Assembly: GCA_977006965.1 (NCBI GenBank)
Contig: OZ345352.1
Span: 1,240,001 to 1,304,000, forward strand
DNA length: 64,000 nucleotides
Source of the DNA: Phymatolithon calcareum
Taxonomy: Eukaryota; Rhodophyta; Florideophyceae; Hapalidiales
Direction: 5' to 3'
Under the pieces are notes generated by a model. It saw only the letters and a program-made list of their open reading frames with translations, did no database searches and had not been told where the DNA came from. Shown here piece after piece: positions 1-10,097 of this stretch. The first letter of the stretch is position 1. Each line of letters opens with the position of its first letter. A program made the translations under genes and the position numbers.

Positions 1-2042
1 CATTTCGCTATCATACCTTGCAACGCGCACTTCCGCCAGCATGTACCAGTAGCTTTTACAAAATTGAGGAGCTGGCAAAAATGTCCGCCAGTAGTAGAAC
101 TGAGAATAGAATTATCAGTCTGGGTGCTGGGCAGGGATATCAGAACGGCGACAATGGCTGTTTTCTAGGAAGGTGCTTTCTGAGGTGGTCAGACCGGGTC
201 CTGATCCCACTGACCATAAAATTACTGTGTGGATCTGACCACCCTGTGACAAAGCTTAAAGTCTCCGTCATCGCCACGTGAATTGGAACTGCAGAACCTG
301 CTAACTTCAACATCAGTTTCGATCATGCCGTCGGCGAGCCAATGGTACCTCATCTCCGTGTACCGATAGGGACGGCAACAGAACTCTCAACATGTGGGAT
401 TCTAGAATTCGTCGCACAGGGGATGAAGTTTTCTTACCTCATGCTGCATCAGGCTGGCATCTGAGCACTGGTATCCGCTCTAGAGTTCATTGTCACCCCC
501 ATCTTCATGATGTGCTGTAGCTAATCAACGTTTGCCCGGGCGGTCCAATGATAAAAATACATTGGTTTTATGCTCAATGAGACGACGTGAAGCATTTACT
601 GCGTCTGTTTATGCTTCATGATTTAGACAACGACAGATATGGCGAAGTTGCAATTTTTCTAGTACTGTGCAGCTCACGTTGATGAAATATTGGGATAATG
701 CATGAAATTCCTGTTGTCAAGTATTAAGAAAAACTTGATATACTAAGTGCAAGGGTTGAAATTAGAAAAAATCTGCTCTTGCGGGACAATGTCATGAAGC
801 GACAAGCGCCGAGACGCTTTGCAAAACCGTGGAGACAACACGGATTAACTCACGATCGGGTGAAGGGACGTCGACGCGACACGTTCGCAGTCCTGAAGCT
901 GGCGTCAGCAAATATCGACGGTGACTACAATTTCAGGGCACCGCAATCTCCGCCAGCACTCAACTCTTTCGAAGTAGTCTGACGCTATTTTCTCCCGAGG
1001 GTTTTCCGTCGTCGACAGGGAGGGATCTACAGTGCATCATTCAACATAGGAGGACACGTGGACGTGCTAATCGTGGAGCCAATTCGTTCGCTCCTTGTGG
1101 CATAAAATCATCTTTTCAGCGGCAGGCAGAGTAGTGCGCTTGTGAGCATCTTTCGGGACAGCAAGGGAACTGCGGAAGAGAGGCCTACTGGATGTACCGA
1201 TACGCTTCTTTGTATTGCACGCCTCGTGATGACGATAACACAGCGGGCGATGGATTTTAATGTTCATCGAGCTGATCACTAATTTTAGACTTAAGGCTGT
1301 CCACGCGAGATAAGAGAAATTGAGTGGTGTCTTTGCCTCTCTTCAGGGACAGAGCCCAACGCTTTTATTATTCCCACCACACATTCCCTTGCCTCATCCC
1401 CCCGTGAGGCATCCTTTCAAGCGGTATCGCAAAGGGTAATGTTCAGAGAAACAGGTGCAACAATCTCCGCGAGAATCGAAATATCGCCTCTGATATCAGA
1501 ATGGGCCTTGAAGACGAATTATTTCGCATTCAAGTTCTATATAGTTGAGCGATAGTAGTTGTCTGACGATCCGTGTTGAGAGATGGCTAAATCGCGAGTT
1601 GTACTGGATCACCGAACTTCATTGAGCACACATCGCACTTCGTATGTGACATAGGTAATTGTTAGCTTTCGGGTTCGGATTTCAGCTTAGTCACGAATCT
1701 ACAATTGCGATTTAGTTTAAAAACCCGCGTCTCTCGGGTACACCATCCAATACTTCTTAGGACTGGATCGTCGACTGGCTGTCTATCCTTCTGGTCTCCT
1801 CGTGGCATGGCTTCGTCGCCTGGTTTTCAGGGAAAACCCAATCACCTGCGTCGGCAAGTACGAATCCTTGCCCCGAGTCTCACATGGATTAAGAAGAAAA
1901 TATATTTTTATTTAAAAGTTACTAACGCTTCTGCAGACCACGTGGATGAAGAGGCATGGGAAACGCAGATCGTTCTAAGCTGTGTTCTGCATGCAGAGTA
2001 TTTTGAATAGTGAATGTTGATATCATCAACTCGAAACGCTTG
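1..2042. other. No supported gene; one dispersed-repeat patch
   Basis: No reading frame here looks like a protein I recognise; all are short and lack domain signals. The stretch at about 1880-1990 resembles 47790-47900: both carry a T-rich run followed by AAAAGTTA and AACGC. This is probably the 3' end of a LINE on the minus strand. Confidence 0.5.
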
Positions 2043-2047
2043 ACTGC

Positions 2048-4146
2048 TGTAGCGCCAGGCTCACAAGAACCCGACGCTACTCTGCTCAGAGAAGACCGGA
2101 GGAGAGAAAAAGTGCGGGAGAGACAAAAGAATGAATGACTGAAGTGAAGAAAGAAAAGAGAAAGAAGAGAAAACAAGAAACGAAGAGGAGGAAAAGGGGA
2201 GTGGTAGAAATAGGCGTCCTGATGACGCGTGAGATGAATGATGAGAAAAGCAAAAAGAAGGAAGGGTGTAAAGCGTTGAGCGATTCGGCAACGCTGGATG
2301 ATGGCGACCTTGGATTGGCCGTCAACTTCAGATAGTGTACCGGAACGGAACAACGCAGGTGTTCGGCGCGTTGAGAGAATCGACTCCACACTGGCTTGTG
2401 CGGCGAAGTGCTTTCAGCACGAGAACAGACGGGCAGAATCGACGTCGTCTGTTGAAGCGGCGACGTTGGAAGGGCCGTCGATCTTGAGGCGAACGCACGA
2501 AATGAAAAGGGACGAATCTGTCGCTAGGTTCTCGCCGTACCGGCTTGCACGGAAGAAAAAGCGATCAGAAAGGGGTGGAAAGTCTCCGACTCCGCGTGGT
2601 CGAGGGAATTCACAGGCTTGATGCGTGTAGGATCCAAGCACTCGAGCCGAAATCCAGAAACCTCCTCCTTCCTTTACTAAGAGGAAGGGACAAACTATCT
2701 TATATACTACTAGCAAAGCGAAAAACAAAAGTTCTACATGCGCATGGGACACGTTGCACGTGTGGCCCAGCGGATCACCTAGACAAGGAAACTAGAGTCG
2801 CGTGCCTCTGATTCGGCGTTCCATGTGGATCGCGATCAAATTTCGTGGCGTACAGTCGCGAGAAACAAAAGCGCTTACTGCATTCCTTACAGACTCCGCC
2901 TTGCTGTCGAGTCCGGGAATGGGGCAGCAACGGGAAAAGAAACGCAGTGGGCGCGACACAGCCCCCCCACAGCGACGAACGCTATGAAAAGATTAGAATC
3001 ATCTTGTAAAATCTCCAACTGTCGTCAAGGATACTTCGGCATCGTGTTACGCAAGCTCGGCCATGGAGAGATCGCGTGGAATAGGAAGTTGACGACGGTT
3101 ATGGTACCTCACCACCGTATTGCGCGTCAGATGCTCTATCGGCTCAAGAGTATCTTCGCCGGGGGCTTCGTACCAGCGAACCATGTACTTGAAACAACCC
3201 GGACGATTTGGGTGACGCTCATGTCCGCGGATGCTCTCAAAAGCTCGGATTTCGGTCGGTATAGTAACCGGGCTAGTGCTTGACGAGGTGGTGTCAGGTA
3301 TGGGAGTAGTTTCACCGTCGGTTGAGGAGACAAGGGGGCTCGCGAATGTCACCTTGGGTTTGATAGACGATTGTGGTGGACGAATCGTACGGTTTCGCGC
3401 AGCTCGCGTCATTGAGCGGGTGATGCGTCTGTCGACAGCCGGCGGTTCGATGATAGTCTTGTGCGGGGCAGACAATGGAACAGAATCGGGTAGCCGCAAA
3501 ATCGGTAAATCGTGAACATCTGCGTGATTATTCGTGAGGGAAGGCGAGGGACTGACCAGTTCCTCGGGGGCAGCCTCCAATCGATCAACGGATACGCGCT
3601 CAATAAAATCGCCAATTTTGATGACAGCCGTAGTGTCTTCCAGTCGCACAATCTCAAACGGACCCGACCCTGCAGGGCTCAACTTATGTCGGTGACCAAT
3701 GAGCCCTTTGTAGTCACGACGGAGGAAAGCTCGCTGTCCGGCCACGAGGCGTCTAGGAGGTGCACGTACTCGTGAGTCGTAGCCGCGCTCCTGCCTCGAT
3801 TGTGACCTCGCCATATTGGCGGTCGCCTGGGTCACCAATGTCTTGAGTCGTCTTATCCACGCGGCTCGTATCGCCTTGGGCGGTGCGCGCTCCACTGCGC
3901 TTGCTTCCTTGATGACGAAAGGAGACGGAGGACGGGAGAGGACGAGCTCAAAGGGTGCGTATCCGGTTGTCGCGTGCTCTTGCGTATTGTACGCAAAACA
4001 AACCGCATCTGTAAACATGTCCCACTCCCGTGGGTGTTCACTTATGTAGTGACGAAGTGCCGCTTTTAGGGTGCGATTGTACCGCTCCACCTGGCCGTTG
4101 GTCTCTGAGCAGAGTAGCGTCGGGTTCTTGTGAGCCTGGCGCTACA
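2048..4146 (-). mobile_element. 2.1-kb element with 45-bp inverted ends around a Gypsy-type integrase fragment
   Basis: The two ends, 2048-2092 and 4102-4146, are perfect 45-bp inverted repeats beginning TGTAGCGCCAGG and ending in the complementary CCTGGCGCTACA. A 5-bp direct duplication, ACTGC, flanks the unit (2043-2047 and 4147-4151), so it inserted as one piece. TGT...ACA ends and a 5-bp duplication are the habit of Gypsy integrases. A normal LTR element has direct terminal repeats, not inverted ones. Inside, on the minus strand, lies the C-terminal half of a chromodomain-bearing Gypsy integrase; the left 950 bp is purine-rich with no recognised protein. It could be a Ginger-like DNA transposon (Gypsy-integrase transposase with inverted ends) or a Gypsy copy rearranged during reverse transcription. 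Confidence 0.75.
3047..4141 (-). pseudogene. Integrase C-terminal part with GPY/F motif and chromodomain
   Basis: The frame is open from the inverted end at 4141 to a stop at 3047. It starts inside the catalytic core: NGQVERYNRTL is the conserved segment around the last glutamate of the DDE integrase. Next comes the host-range linker with HKLSPAGSGPFEIV, matching the GPY/F motif of Gypsy integrases. The last 60 residues (KYMVRWYEAPGEDTLEPIEHL) resemble a chromodomain of chromoviruses. The zinc finger, first two catalytic acids, reverse transcriptase and gag are all missing, so it cannot be active. The upstream junction falls exactly where the 45-bp inverted repeat ends. Confidence 0.85.
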
Positions 4147-4284
4147 ACTGCCTTCGAGAATCGAACACAGCAAATGACATTCAAGATAGATTTTGGGATA
4201 AGCAAGAAGAACGGCGGGCCAGAAAGAAACGTTTTTCAAGAATGGTCCACGGCACCGCGATGAAGCATGAGTTTTTTTAGAGTC

Positions 4285-4610
4285 TACCACACCAAGCAGT
4301 GAGGATGAAAGAAAGCACACACAGAATTCTCGGCCAAGATGGTTCTTAAGTCACTTCCAGAGAAGCCCCCTAAGGATGATTGCAGAAATGGGCAGTCAAG
4401 GATCATGGGTGCACTCAGCAGTATCATGAGGAAGCCTCCATGTACCCATACAAAATAGGATGACTAGGTTCGATCCATTAGCATGATACTGTGCAATTCT
4501 GATTAAGGGAAAATTAATATTTTCGAGGCTATAGTAGTATACGCATTTAGAAAGGTGCCGACTTTCCTCCAGTTGGGACTCAGGTTACTTTCTCAATAAA
4601 TCCACTTATT
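4285..4610 (+). mobile_element. LINE family C 3' fragment
   Basis: It shares a coding end (SSEDERK...EMGSQGSW) and a 3' UTR with copies at 12770-13075, 11883-12070 (minus), 52070-52135 (minus) and 54956-55180 (minus). The shared tail reads GGTGCCGACTTTCCTC, then TTGGGAC, then CAATAAATCCACTT. The frame is broken. Family assignment rests on cross-comparison inside the window. Confidence 0.7.
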
Positions 4611-5565
4611 ACGACATCATCACCGTAAAAAGATTTCAGGACGGAAAGGAAAATTCTAAGAATATCCATTTTTAGTATTCCGTGCACTCTACTAGTGTCT
4701 AGTTTACAAACCGCCTCAAATGAGGGCGATTTAAAAGCTCAAAAAATCAATAAAATGAAAGCGAAACAGCTTGCTCACGCCAGATTTCTAAAGCCGAGCT
4801 TGTCTTCTGTGCGAGATGTACCGCAACTACTACCTGATAATCACATCGTTCTGAGCTAGGAACGAAAATGTGCTGTCTACTCTTAAGAATCAGACCTGCT
4901 GTGCCGCAAGAAAAAGACTCCCGTCTAAGGGTCGGTGCAGCCAAACATGCCAAGGAAACGAAGGCGCTTAGTCGAAAAGAATGTTGTGGACTATAGGAAG
5001 CCATTTCCAAGTCAATAAATGTGATTGGTACGGCTCAGGATGTAATTGAAAAGAAAATCGGTGGTCTCGCAAGCACGCCACCGCGCGTAAAATGGGTCAT
5101 AACTCATCACCCATTGAAGAAAATTAAGATTGCAACCCTCAAAAATTGTTAGCCTCAATTCATAAAAGCCTGTTGATGGTGCTTCAGGCCGCTCGGCACC
5201 TTGGACCGAGCCCACACTGGAAAAGCGTAGCATTCCCAAGTCTTGCTTACAATACTCGTCTTCGCCAACCTTCGTCAGAAAACGCCATTTTTCCAGCTCC
5301 ATTCACGACCAAAAGCTAACCATTTGACCAACCAAGCTGTAGCGCAGACCTCAGAAGCACTGGGCGCCCTTTTGGGGGCTCTACTCGCTACGCCCTCTAA
5401 GATTTTTTGGATGTTATCAAACAGCCCCTCATTGTTCACGAACTTGAGTACTTCGACCAGTTTCTCATTGCATATTTCCTCCACCGTTTTGGTGTCAACT
5501 CTACCAATAGTCTGGCGTCTTGATACACTCCGTCCACTACATCGTAGGAGTAGATTTTTTTTCCA
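4611..5565. other. No supported gene
   Basis: Only short frames without recognisable domains occur. Nothing else was seen. Confidence 0.5.
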
Positions 5566-5640
5566 ATCGAAATTTATTTAAGAGCCTCACAATCTTACGA
5601 ATAAACGGCCAAGGCTTCCTCAGTTGCTATCTTCCAGTGC
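5566..5640 (-). mobile_element. LINE family G 3' tail
   Basis: Read on the minus strand, it carries GAGGAAGCCTTGGCC, then GTGAGGCTCTTAAATAAAT. The same tail occurs at 21431-21502 (plus) and 21713-21790 (minus). No coding part is recognised. Confidence 0.55.
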
Positions 5641-5726
5641 GTAGACCGTTCAAACCTACCGTCTGACATAGGCGGTGGGGAAATTTTGGAACCTAGATCG
5701 TCATACCTACTGCGTGGTGTTCTTGT

Positions 5727-6083
5727 CCGATCGGCGTACCGGACGACCTACCAGGAGTGCTATATATAAGGGACAGATCTGCGAGGTTGAGATGCCTGAG
5801 AGTCATTTTCAACAGAGAAAATCCAACATGGCGAAATACTTTGGGACTGGGGCTGTGGTGGAGCTTACCATGTTGCAACGTATACTGCGGTCTACGAAGA
5901 TGGACCAAGAAACGGAATATGAATGCAAAAAAGACTTACTCGGGCCCTCACACGGAGAGAAATTCGAATTAAGGAGATATTAGAAGGAGAGTAGAGAGAT
6001 GAGTATCGAAAACAGCGAGAAGCTGCCCTCTTACTCAATTTGAGGCTTTGGGAGCTTTTAAAATAAATCAACATATATCCCCT
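5727..6083 (+). mobile_element. 5'-truncated LINE family B copy with 13-bp target duplication
   Basis: Flanked by a perfect 13-bp direct repeat, GTGGTGTTCTTGT, at 5714-5726 and 6084-6096. It encodes the family-B C-terminal segment (KYFGTGAVVEL...MDQETEYECKK) with a frameshift, and ends with TTTTAAAATAAATC and ATATATCCCC rather than a poly-A run. Other copies are at 7648-7908 (minus), 11464-11869 (minus) and 37460-39095 (plus). Confidence 0.8.
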
Positions 6084-6096
6084 GTGGTGTTCTTGT

Positions 6097-7375
6097 GGGT
6101 TCGCTGCTGGTGTTCCGGCTAATAGGCTTCGTGTCCTAAGGGACATCTACGTATCTTCTCGTTCTTGATTCAGAGCAGTCCTCGTAGGAGTAGATGCTCT
6201 ACGGTCACCCACTTCATTCCCACTGAGAAGAAAAGGAAGAATTCGAATGCCATGACGACTACTTTTGCCGCGCAAATCAACTGCAATGCTTGCAACATGA
6301 GGAGAACGACTGCCATAAGTTCATCATCTAGCAAGCTTTACGGTGGCGAAACACGCATCTGTCGCATTCCTTTGATTGAGACTATTTCACAAAGCGCGTT
6401 GCTGCTATCCATTAGCTTAACGCTGTCGAAGAGCCTGGTATTGGAGAGCTTTTGTTTGCAAAAAACTATGTGAATCTCATACCCTTAATTGAGGGAAACT
6501 TTCAGTAAACTAGACACTAGGTGTTTGTTGATGGCGTGCAAAACTCGTTCCGAGTTTCCTCCACTCGCACTCTGGTGACGTCCTCCAGGAAAATGAGATC
6601 GGTCTGGCCTGCCAGGTTCTGTTACAATGCGTCAACTCATCACCAGATCCATAGATTGGCGACGTCGGCTCCAGACGCACAAGTTGCCATAATTCTTCCA
6701 TGTCATACTCAGCGTGGAAGAAATTAAAGGTCTTGAAAGCATTCCAATCCCAGTAGAGGCAAAAACGAAACAAATAGCTCACCAGTCTGACGATGTTTGA
6801 TCACCCATGCGTGCCACGTCACGCAGCCTGTTACGGAATCCTTCGAGCAGAGCCACAATGTGCGCTCTACTAGCTACATATACGCAATTTTAACTCATTG
6901 TTAACTCGTCCACAATTGCATTGTGGTATGCCGATGCTCGAGATGAATACATTGTCCTGCGTAGACAATTACACCTCTACTTTGGACAGAAGCCCAAAAT
7001 CTTGTTGCTTTGTTGTCCTCCTTCCGCGATGTTACGCTGTGTGCAAGATTATGCGCACAGTGATTACCACAAGTTATGGGCATGCTCCCAATAGGGTTAG
7101 CACTACAAGTTTATTTAGCGTTAGCAAATGAGGTGTCGATGCCCTATCGCAACATCTATTTCCTTCAAAGAAAGCGGGAAAACGAATTCAGACGGAGAAT
7201 TTAAACGTAGGTGTTACGCAACAGCAGGTACATGGTGACCATGATGGTGGAAACTTATCGCGCTGTGCACGTTATTAATAATTCAAGTCCAGGAAACGCC
7301 TTCTCTCTTGCTGATCGTAGTCTTCTGACAAACTTGTATATCGGCTGCATATGACGAGCAGGTTTTTTTGAAACA
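6097..7375. other. No supported gene
   Basis: Frames are short and lack any domain signature. No RNA gene or clear repeat was seen. Confidence 0.5.
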
Positions 7376-7377
7376 AC

Positions 7378-7412
7378 TGTTTAGTTGTTTATTTGAAAGC
7401 CCTCAGTATCAC
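7378..7412 (-). mobile_element. LINE 3' tail, same as at 37011-37048
   Basis: AACTGTTTAGTTGTTTATTT followed by GAAAGCCCTCA is almost identical to 37011-37048. On the minus strand it reads as a GAGGGCTTTCAAATAAAC tail, probably of LINE family A. Confidence 0.55.
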
Positions 7413-7439
7413 TCCTATACCGCACGCGAAAGTGTCGTT

Positions 7440-7960
7440 ACCGCCGCACCTTCTTTTCAAGTCAAGGAGACATAGAACACTTGCCATCAAGTGGTCATTT
7501 GGAATGTTCCCTCCAATGAGCACCTCTACCCTTATCGAACTCACCTGCCAATGTGGAAAAGATGCCATCGAAGACGTGATAAATGGCCTCGCAAAGGACA
7601 GACTCTCCAAAGAAGACAGCGCCTGGACTAAGCGAGCACTCGACGAGGGGATATATATTGATTTTATTTTAAAAGCTCCCAAAGCCTCAAGTTGAGTAAC
7701 AGGGCAGCTTCTCGATGATTTCGATACTCATCTCTCTACTCTCCTTCTAATATCTCCTTAATTCGAATTTCTCTCCCTGCCAGGGCCCGAGTAAGTCTTT
7801 TGCATTCATATTCCGTTTCTTGGTCCATCTTCATAGTCCGTAGTATACGTTGCAACACGATAAGCTCCACCACAGCACCAGCCCCAAAGTATTTCGCCAG
7901 AATGGACTGCACTCGACGAGCTCCTAACCATGTTTCAGGCTGTAGACAATTAAGGACTAC
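7440..7960 (+). mobile_element. LINE family A C-terminal fragment, interrupted by a LINE B copy
   Basis: The plus strand encodes TLAIKWSFGMFPPMSTSTL, matching the C-terminus of the LINE A copy at 49192 (QLAVKWAFVRFPPMSTSLL). The frame runs to 7635, is interrupted by 7648-7908, and resumes as LLTMFQAVDN before a stop. This corresponds to the KALDKLLFF...DDME end of the 49192 copy. The interruption is therefore a younger insertion into an older dead LINE. Confidence 0.7.
7648..7908 (-). mobile_element. 5'-truncated LINE family B copy with 12-bp target duplication
   Basis: The 12-bp repeat GCACTCGACGAG flanks it at 7636-7647 and 7909-7920. On the minus strand it encodes AKYFGAGAVVELIVLQRIL and ECKRLTRALAGREIRIKEIL, the family-B C-terminal segment. 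It ends with the GGGAGCTTTTAAAATAAAAT tail and an ATATATCCCC terminus. Confidence 0.85.
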
Positions 7961-8341
7961 CCGCAACTTGAGGGGCAACTTTCCTAAGGCCAAGGGGTTT
8001 TGGCTAGATTTTGTCCTGAAGTTCTTTTCTTTTCTTGTTGGTGTAACACGACTCAGTGGACTACAAAAACCCACCTCTGGTCTCCTTCGGGACCTAGAGG
8101 GGGAAAGTTACTCCCCTGTCCTGTGACACGCTGAACAGTTCTCATGAGGCCCAGATGAGGAAGCCCCTATTTCCGGAGCGTACAAAGCGTTGCAGTGCTC
8201 TATTCCCTTCTACAAAGATTAAAGCAAGGCATTTCAACAAAGCTTTTCATTGCCCGCCGCTCGCCGTGCCGTTTACCAACAACAGTATATCTTAGCAAGA
8301 ACTCATCCAGACTACCGTCTTCAGACGATCAAATTCTGAAC

Positions 8342-9736
8342 ATGTTGGGCACGAAATATTCGAGAAGCATGACGTTTATCTTCCCTTATGTCATGTCGAT
8401 ATCGAGGACCGCTGGGGTGGCTGCTCAAGCTGTCTCTGTTCGGCAACCGTTGGCACCTTCCAGGTCAACTAGTGCAGCTTCTTTAGAGACAGTTCAAGGC
8501 GACATAAGAGCAGATGCAAATTTTCGCGAAACAAGAATTGGCACCGGATTTCGAGACGGTACCTCAGTCGAGTTCTGGAGATCTTTGGATTCCGAATCGC
8601 CTGGGGCACTGAGATCGCTTCTATCGGACATTCAGAATGACATCAGACAAGACCCTTCTTCTCTTCCATACTTCATATACTGTCTTGGTCGAAGTTTCTT
8701 TTTCGCCGGGCAGGGAATGCTGCCAATGCAAATGGTCTCAATGTTCTCTTCAAATTTGACATGTTCTGCTAATTGGATATTCGATGCCATAACAACAAGT
8801 CCCACTCTGCATTTCGTCGAGGCTGGTTACGCATTCCGACAAGACTACGCCAATATCCGACAATCAATATACAGATGGCCGTGGGACATGAGCCCTCTGC
8901 ATCGCCAGTTCAACCCTGCTTATGTCTCCCACAACATGGTGCGATACATCAGAGAAACTCAAGGTATGCTTTCCAAAATGCTTTCTAAGAATCCGTCAAC
9001 TGATGTCTGGATGAACTCAGTGTCATTTCCCGATTATTATAAGCAGACGTACCACTTCCAAAATGACGGCTGGATGTCGTCAACATCTGCGAATGTCTAC
9101 GAAGTCACGACGGAAGCTCTATTTTCCGGTCGCCAGGATGCGATGCAACGCCTTTCTCTTGTGGCACTGTCAGACTATATTCGAAAAATCAGAGGTGAAA
9201 GGGCTCCAAAGGTTCTGGAAATTGCGGGAGGAACTGGACGATTGGCAACTTTTGTTCTTGATAACTTCCCAAACACCGACTACATATTGAACGACCTGAG
9301 CCCATTTTACCTTGAGAAGGCTAGAGAGAATATACAATATTGGAAGAAGTTCCGAGGACCTGGTTTCAAAACGGGTTCTATATCGTATCTGCAAGGTCCG
9401 GCAGAAAACCTGACGTTGCCGTCTGAATCACTTGATGTCGTTCTGTCCGTCTACTTGTTCCATGAGCTGCCCCCATCTGCGCGAAGGAATGTCGCGAAGG
9501 AGGCTGCGAGGCTTTTGAAGCCAGGTGGAATGTTTGTTTTTGTTGATTCCGTTCAGAATGGGGACAGGCCTTTTCAGAGCCTCCTTCTTGAGAACTTTGA
9601 AAAGGTTAACGAACCCTGGTACCCATCCTTTCTATCGGAGGACTTTGGCAAATTGTTCGAAGAATTTGGGCTTGTACCGGATCGCAAGGAGTTGAGTTCC
9701 GTCACCAAGTTATTGACATTCATAAAACATGTGTAA
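8342..9736 (+). CDS. SAM-dependent methyltransferase, copy 1
   Basis: Class I S-adenosylmethionine-dependent methyltransferase of 464 residues; the substrate is unknown. The SAM-binding motif I is VLEIAGGTG at residues 291-299, followed by the acidic loop ending in LNDLSP and by DVVLSVYLFHELPP and LLKPGGMFVFVDS (motifs II and III, near 360-410). The N-terminal 50 residues are Ser/Arg/Ala-rich and could be an organelle transit peptide; residues 60-280 are a family-specific region without a domain I recognise. The frame is open upstream to 8195, but 8342 is its first ATG. It is intronless and intact. It is a diverged paralogue of the gene at 22285-23646 and of the pseudogene at 40591-41933, sharing long blocks such as WMSS and FVLDNFPN. 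Confidence 0.9.
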   Translation: MLGTKYSRSMTFIFPYVMSISRTAGVAAQAVSVRQPLAPSRSTSAASLETVQGDIRADANFRETRIGTGFRDGTSVEFWRSLDSESPGALRSLLSDIQNDIRQDPSSLPYFIYCLGRSFFFAGQGMLPMQMVSMFSSNLTCSANWIFDAITTSPTLHFVEAGYAFRQDYANIRQSIYRWPWDMSPLHRQFNPAYVSHNMVRYIRETQGMLSKMLSKNPSTDVWMNSVSFPDYYKQTYHFQNDGWMSSTSANVYEVTTEALFSGRQDAMQRLSLVALSDYIRKIRGERAPKVLEIAGGTGRLATFVLDNFPNTDYILNDLSPFYLEKARENIQYWKKFRGPGFKTGSISYLQGPAENLTLPSESLDVVLSVYLFHELPPSARRNVAKEAARLLKPGGMFVFVDSVQNGDRPFQSLLLENFEKVNEPWYPSFLSEDFGKLFEEFGLVPDRKELSSVTKLLTFIKHV

Positions 9737-10094
9737 CCCATACAACCAAAGTTCCTGGGAGCGAGGGCGATGATCATATCTAAAAGCATACACATGAAAC
9801 TCTCCTGCCTGCCTGGCAGCTTTTGCGCTTTTAGACTTTCCACAGAGTATTTACAATGATAATTTTGAATGATGTAATGTTCCGCAATGACGCTGACTCC
9901 CTTGGTTGATGACTCCTCATGTAAAGCCATCTCTTTGTTATCATATCTTGCTGTCCCATTCGCGTATTTAAGGGCCGACGATGAAGTAATGATTCCCAAC
10001 AGGGAAAATGAGAAATTGTGAAAATTTTTCTCAATTTCCCATTTTCCCGGTTCAATAGAATGCCTGCACTTGTGAAGCGATACTCATCATATAC
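9737..10094. other. Intergenic, nothing recognised
   Basis: This separates the methyltransferase stop from the next transposon. An imperfect hairpin lies at about 10000-10050 (ACAGGGAAAATGAGAAATTG against CAATTTCCCATTTTCCC). No gene is supported. Confidence 0.45.
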
Positions 10095-10097
10095 TCA

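Noticed and set aside
2061-2391. Ser/Phe-rich minus-strand frames
   Set aside because: They translate a purine-rich low-complexity tract and look artefactual.
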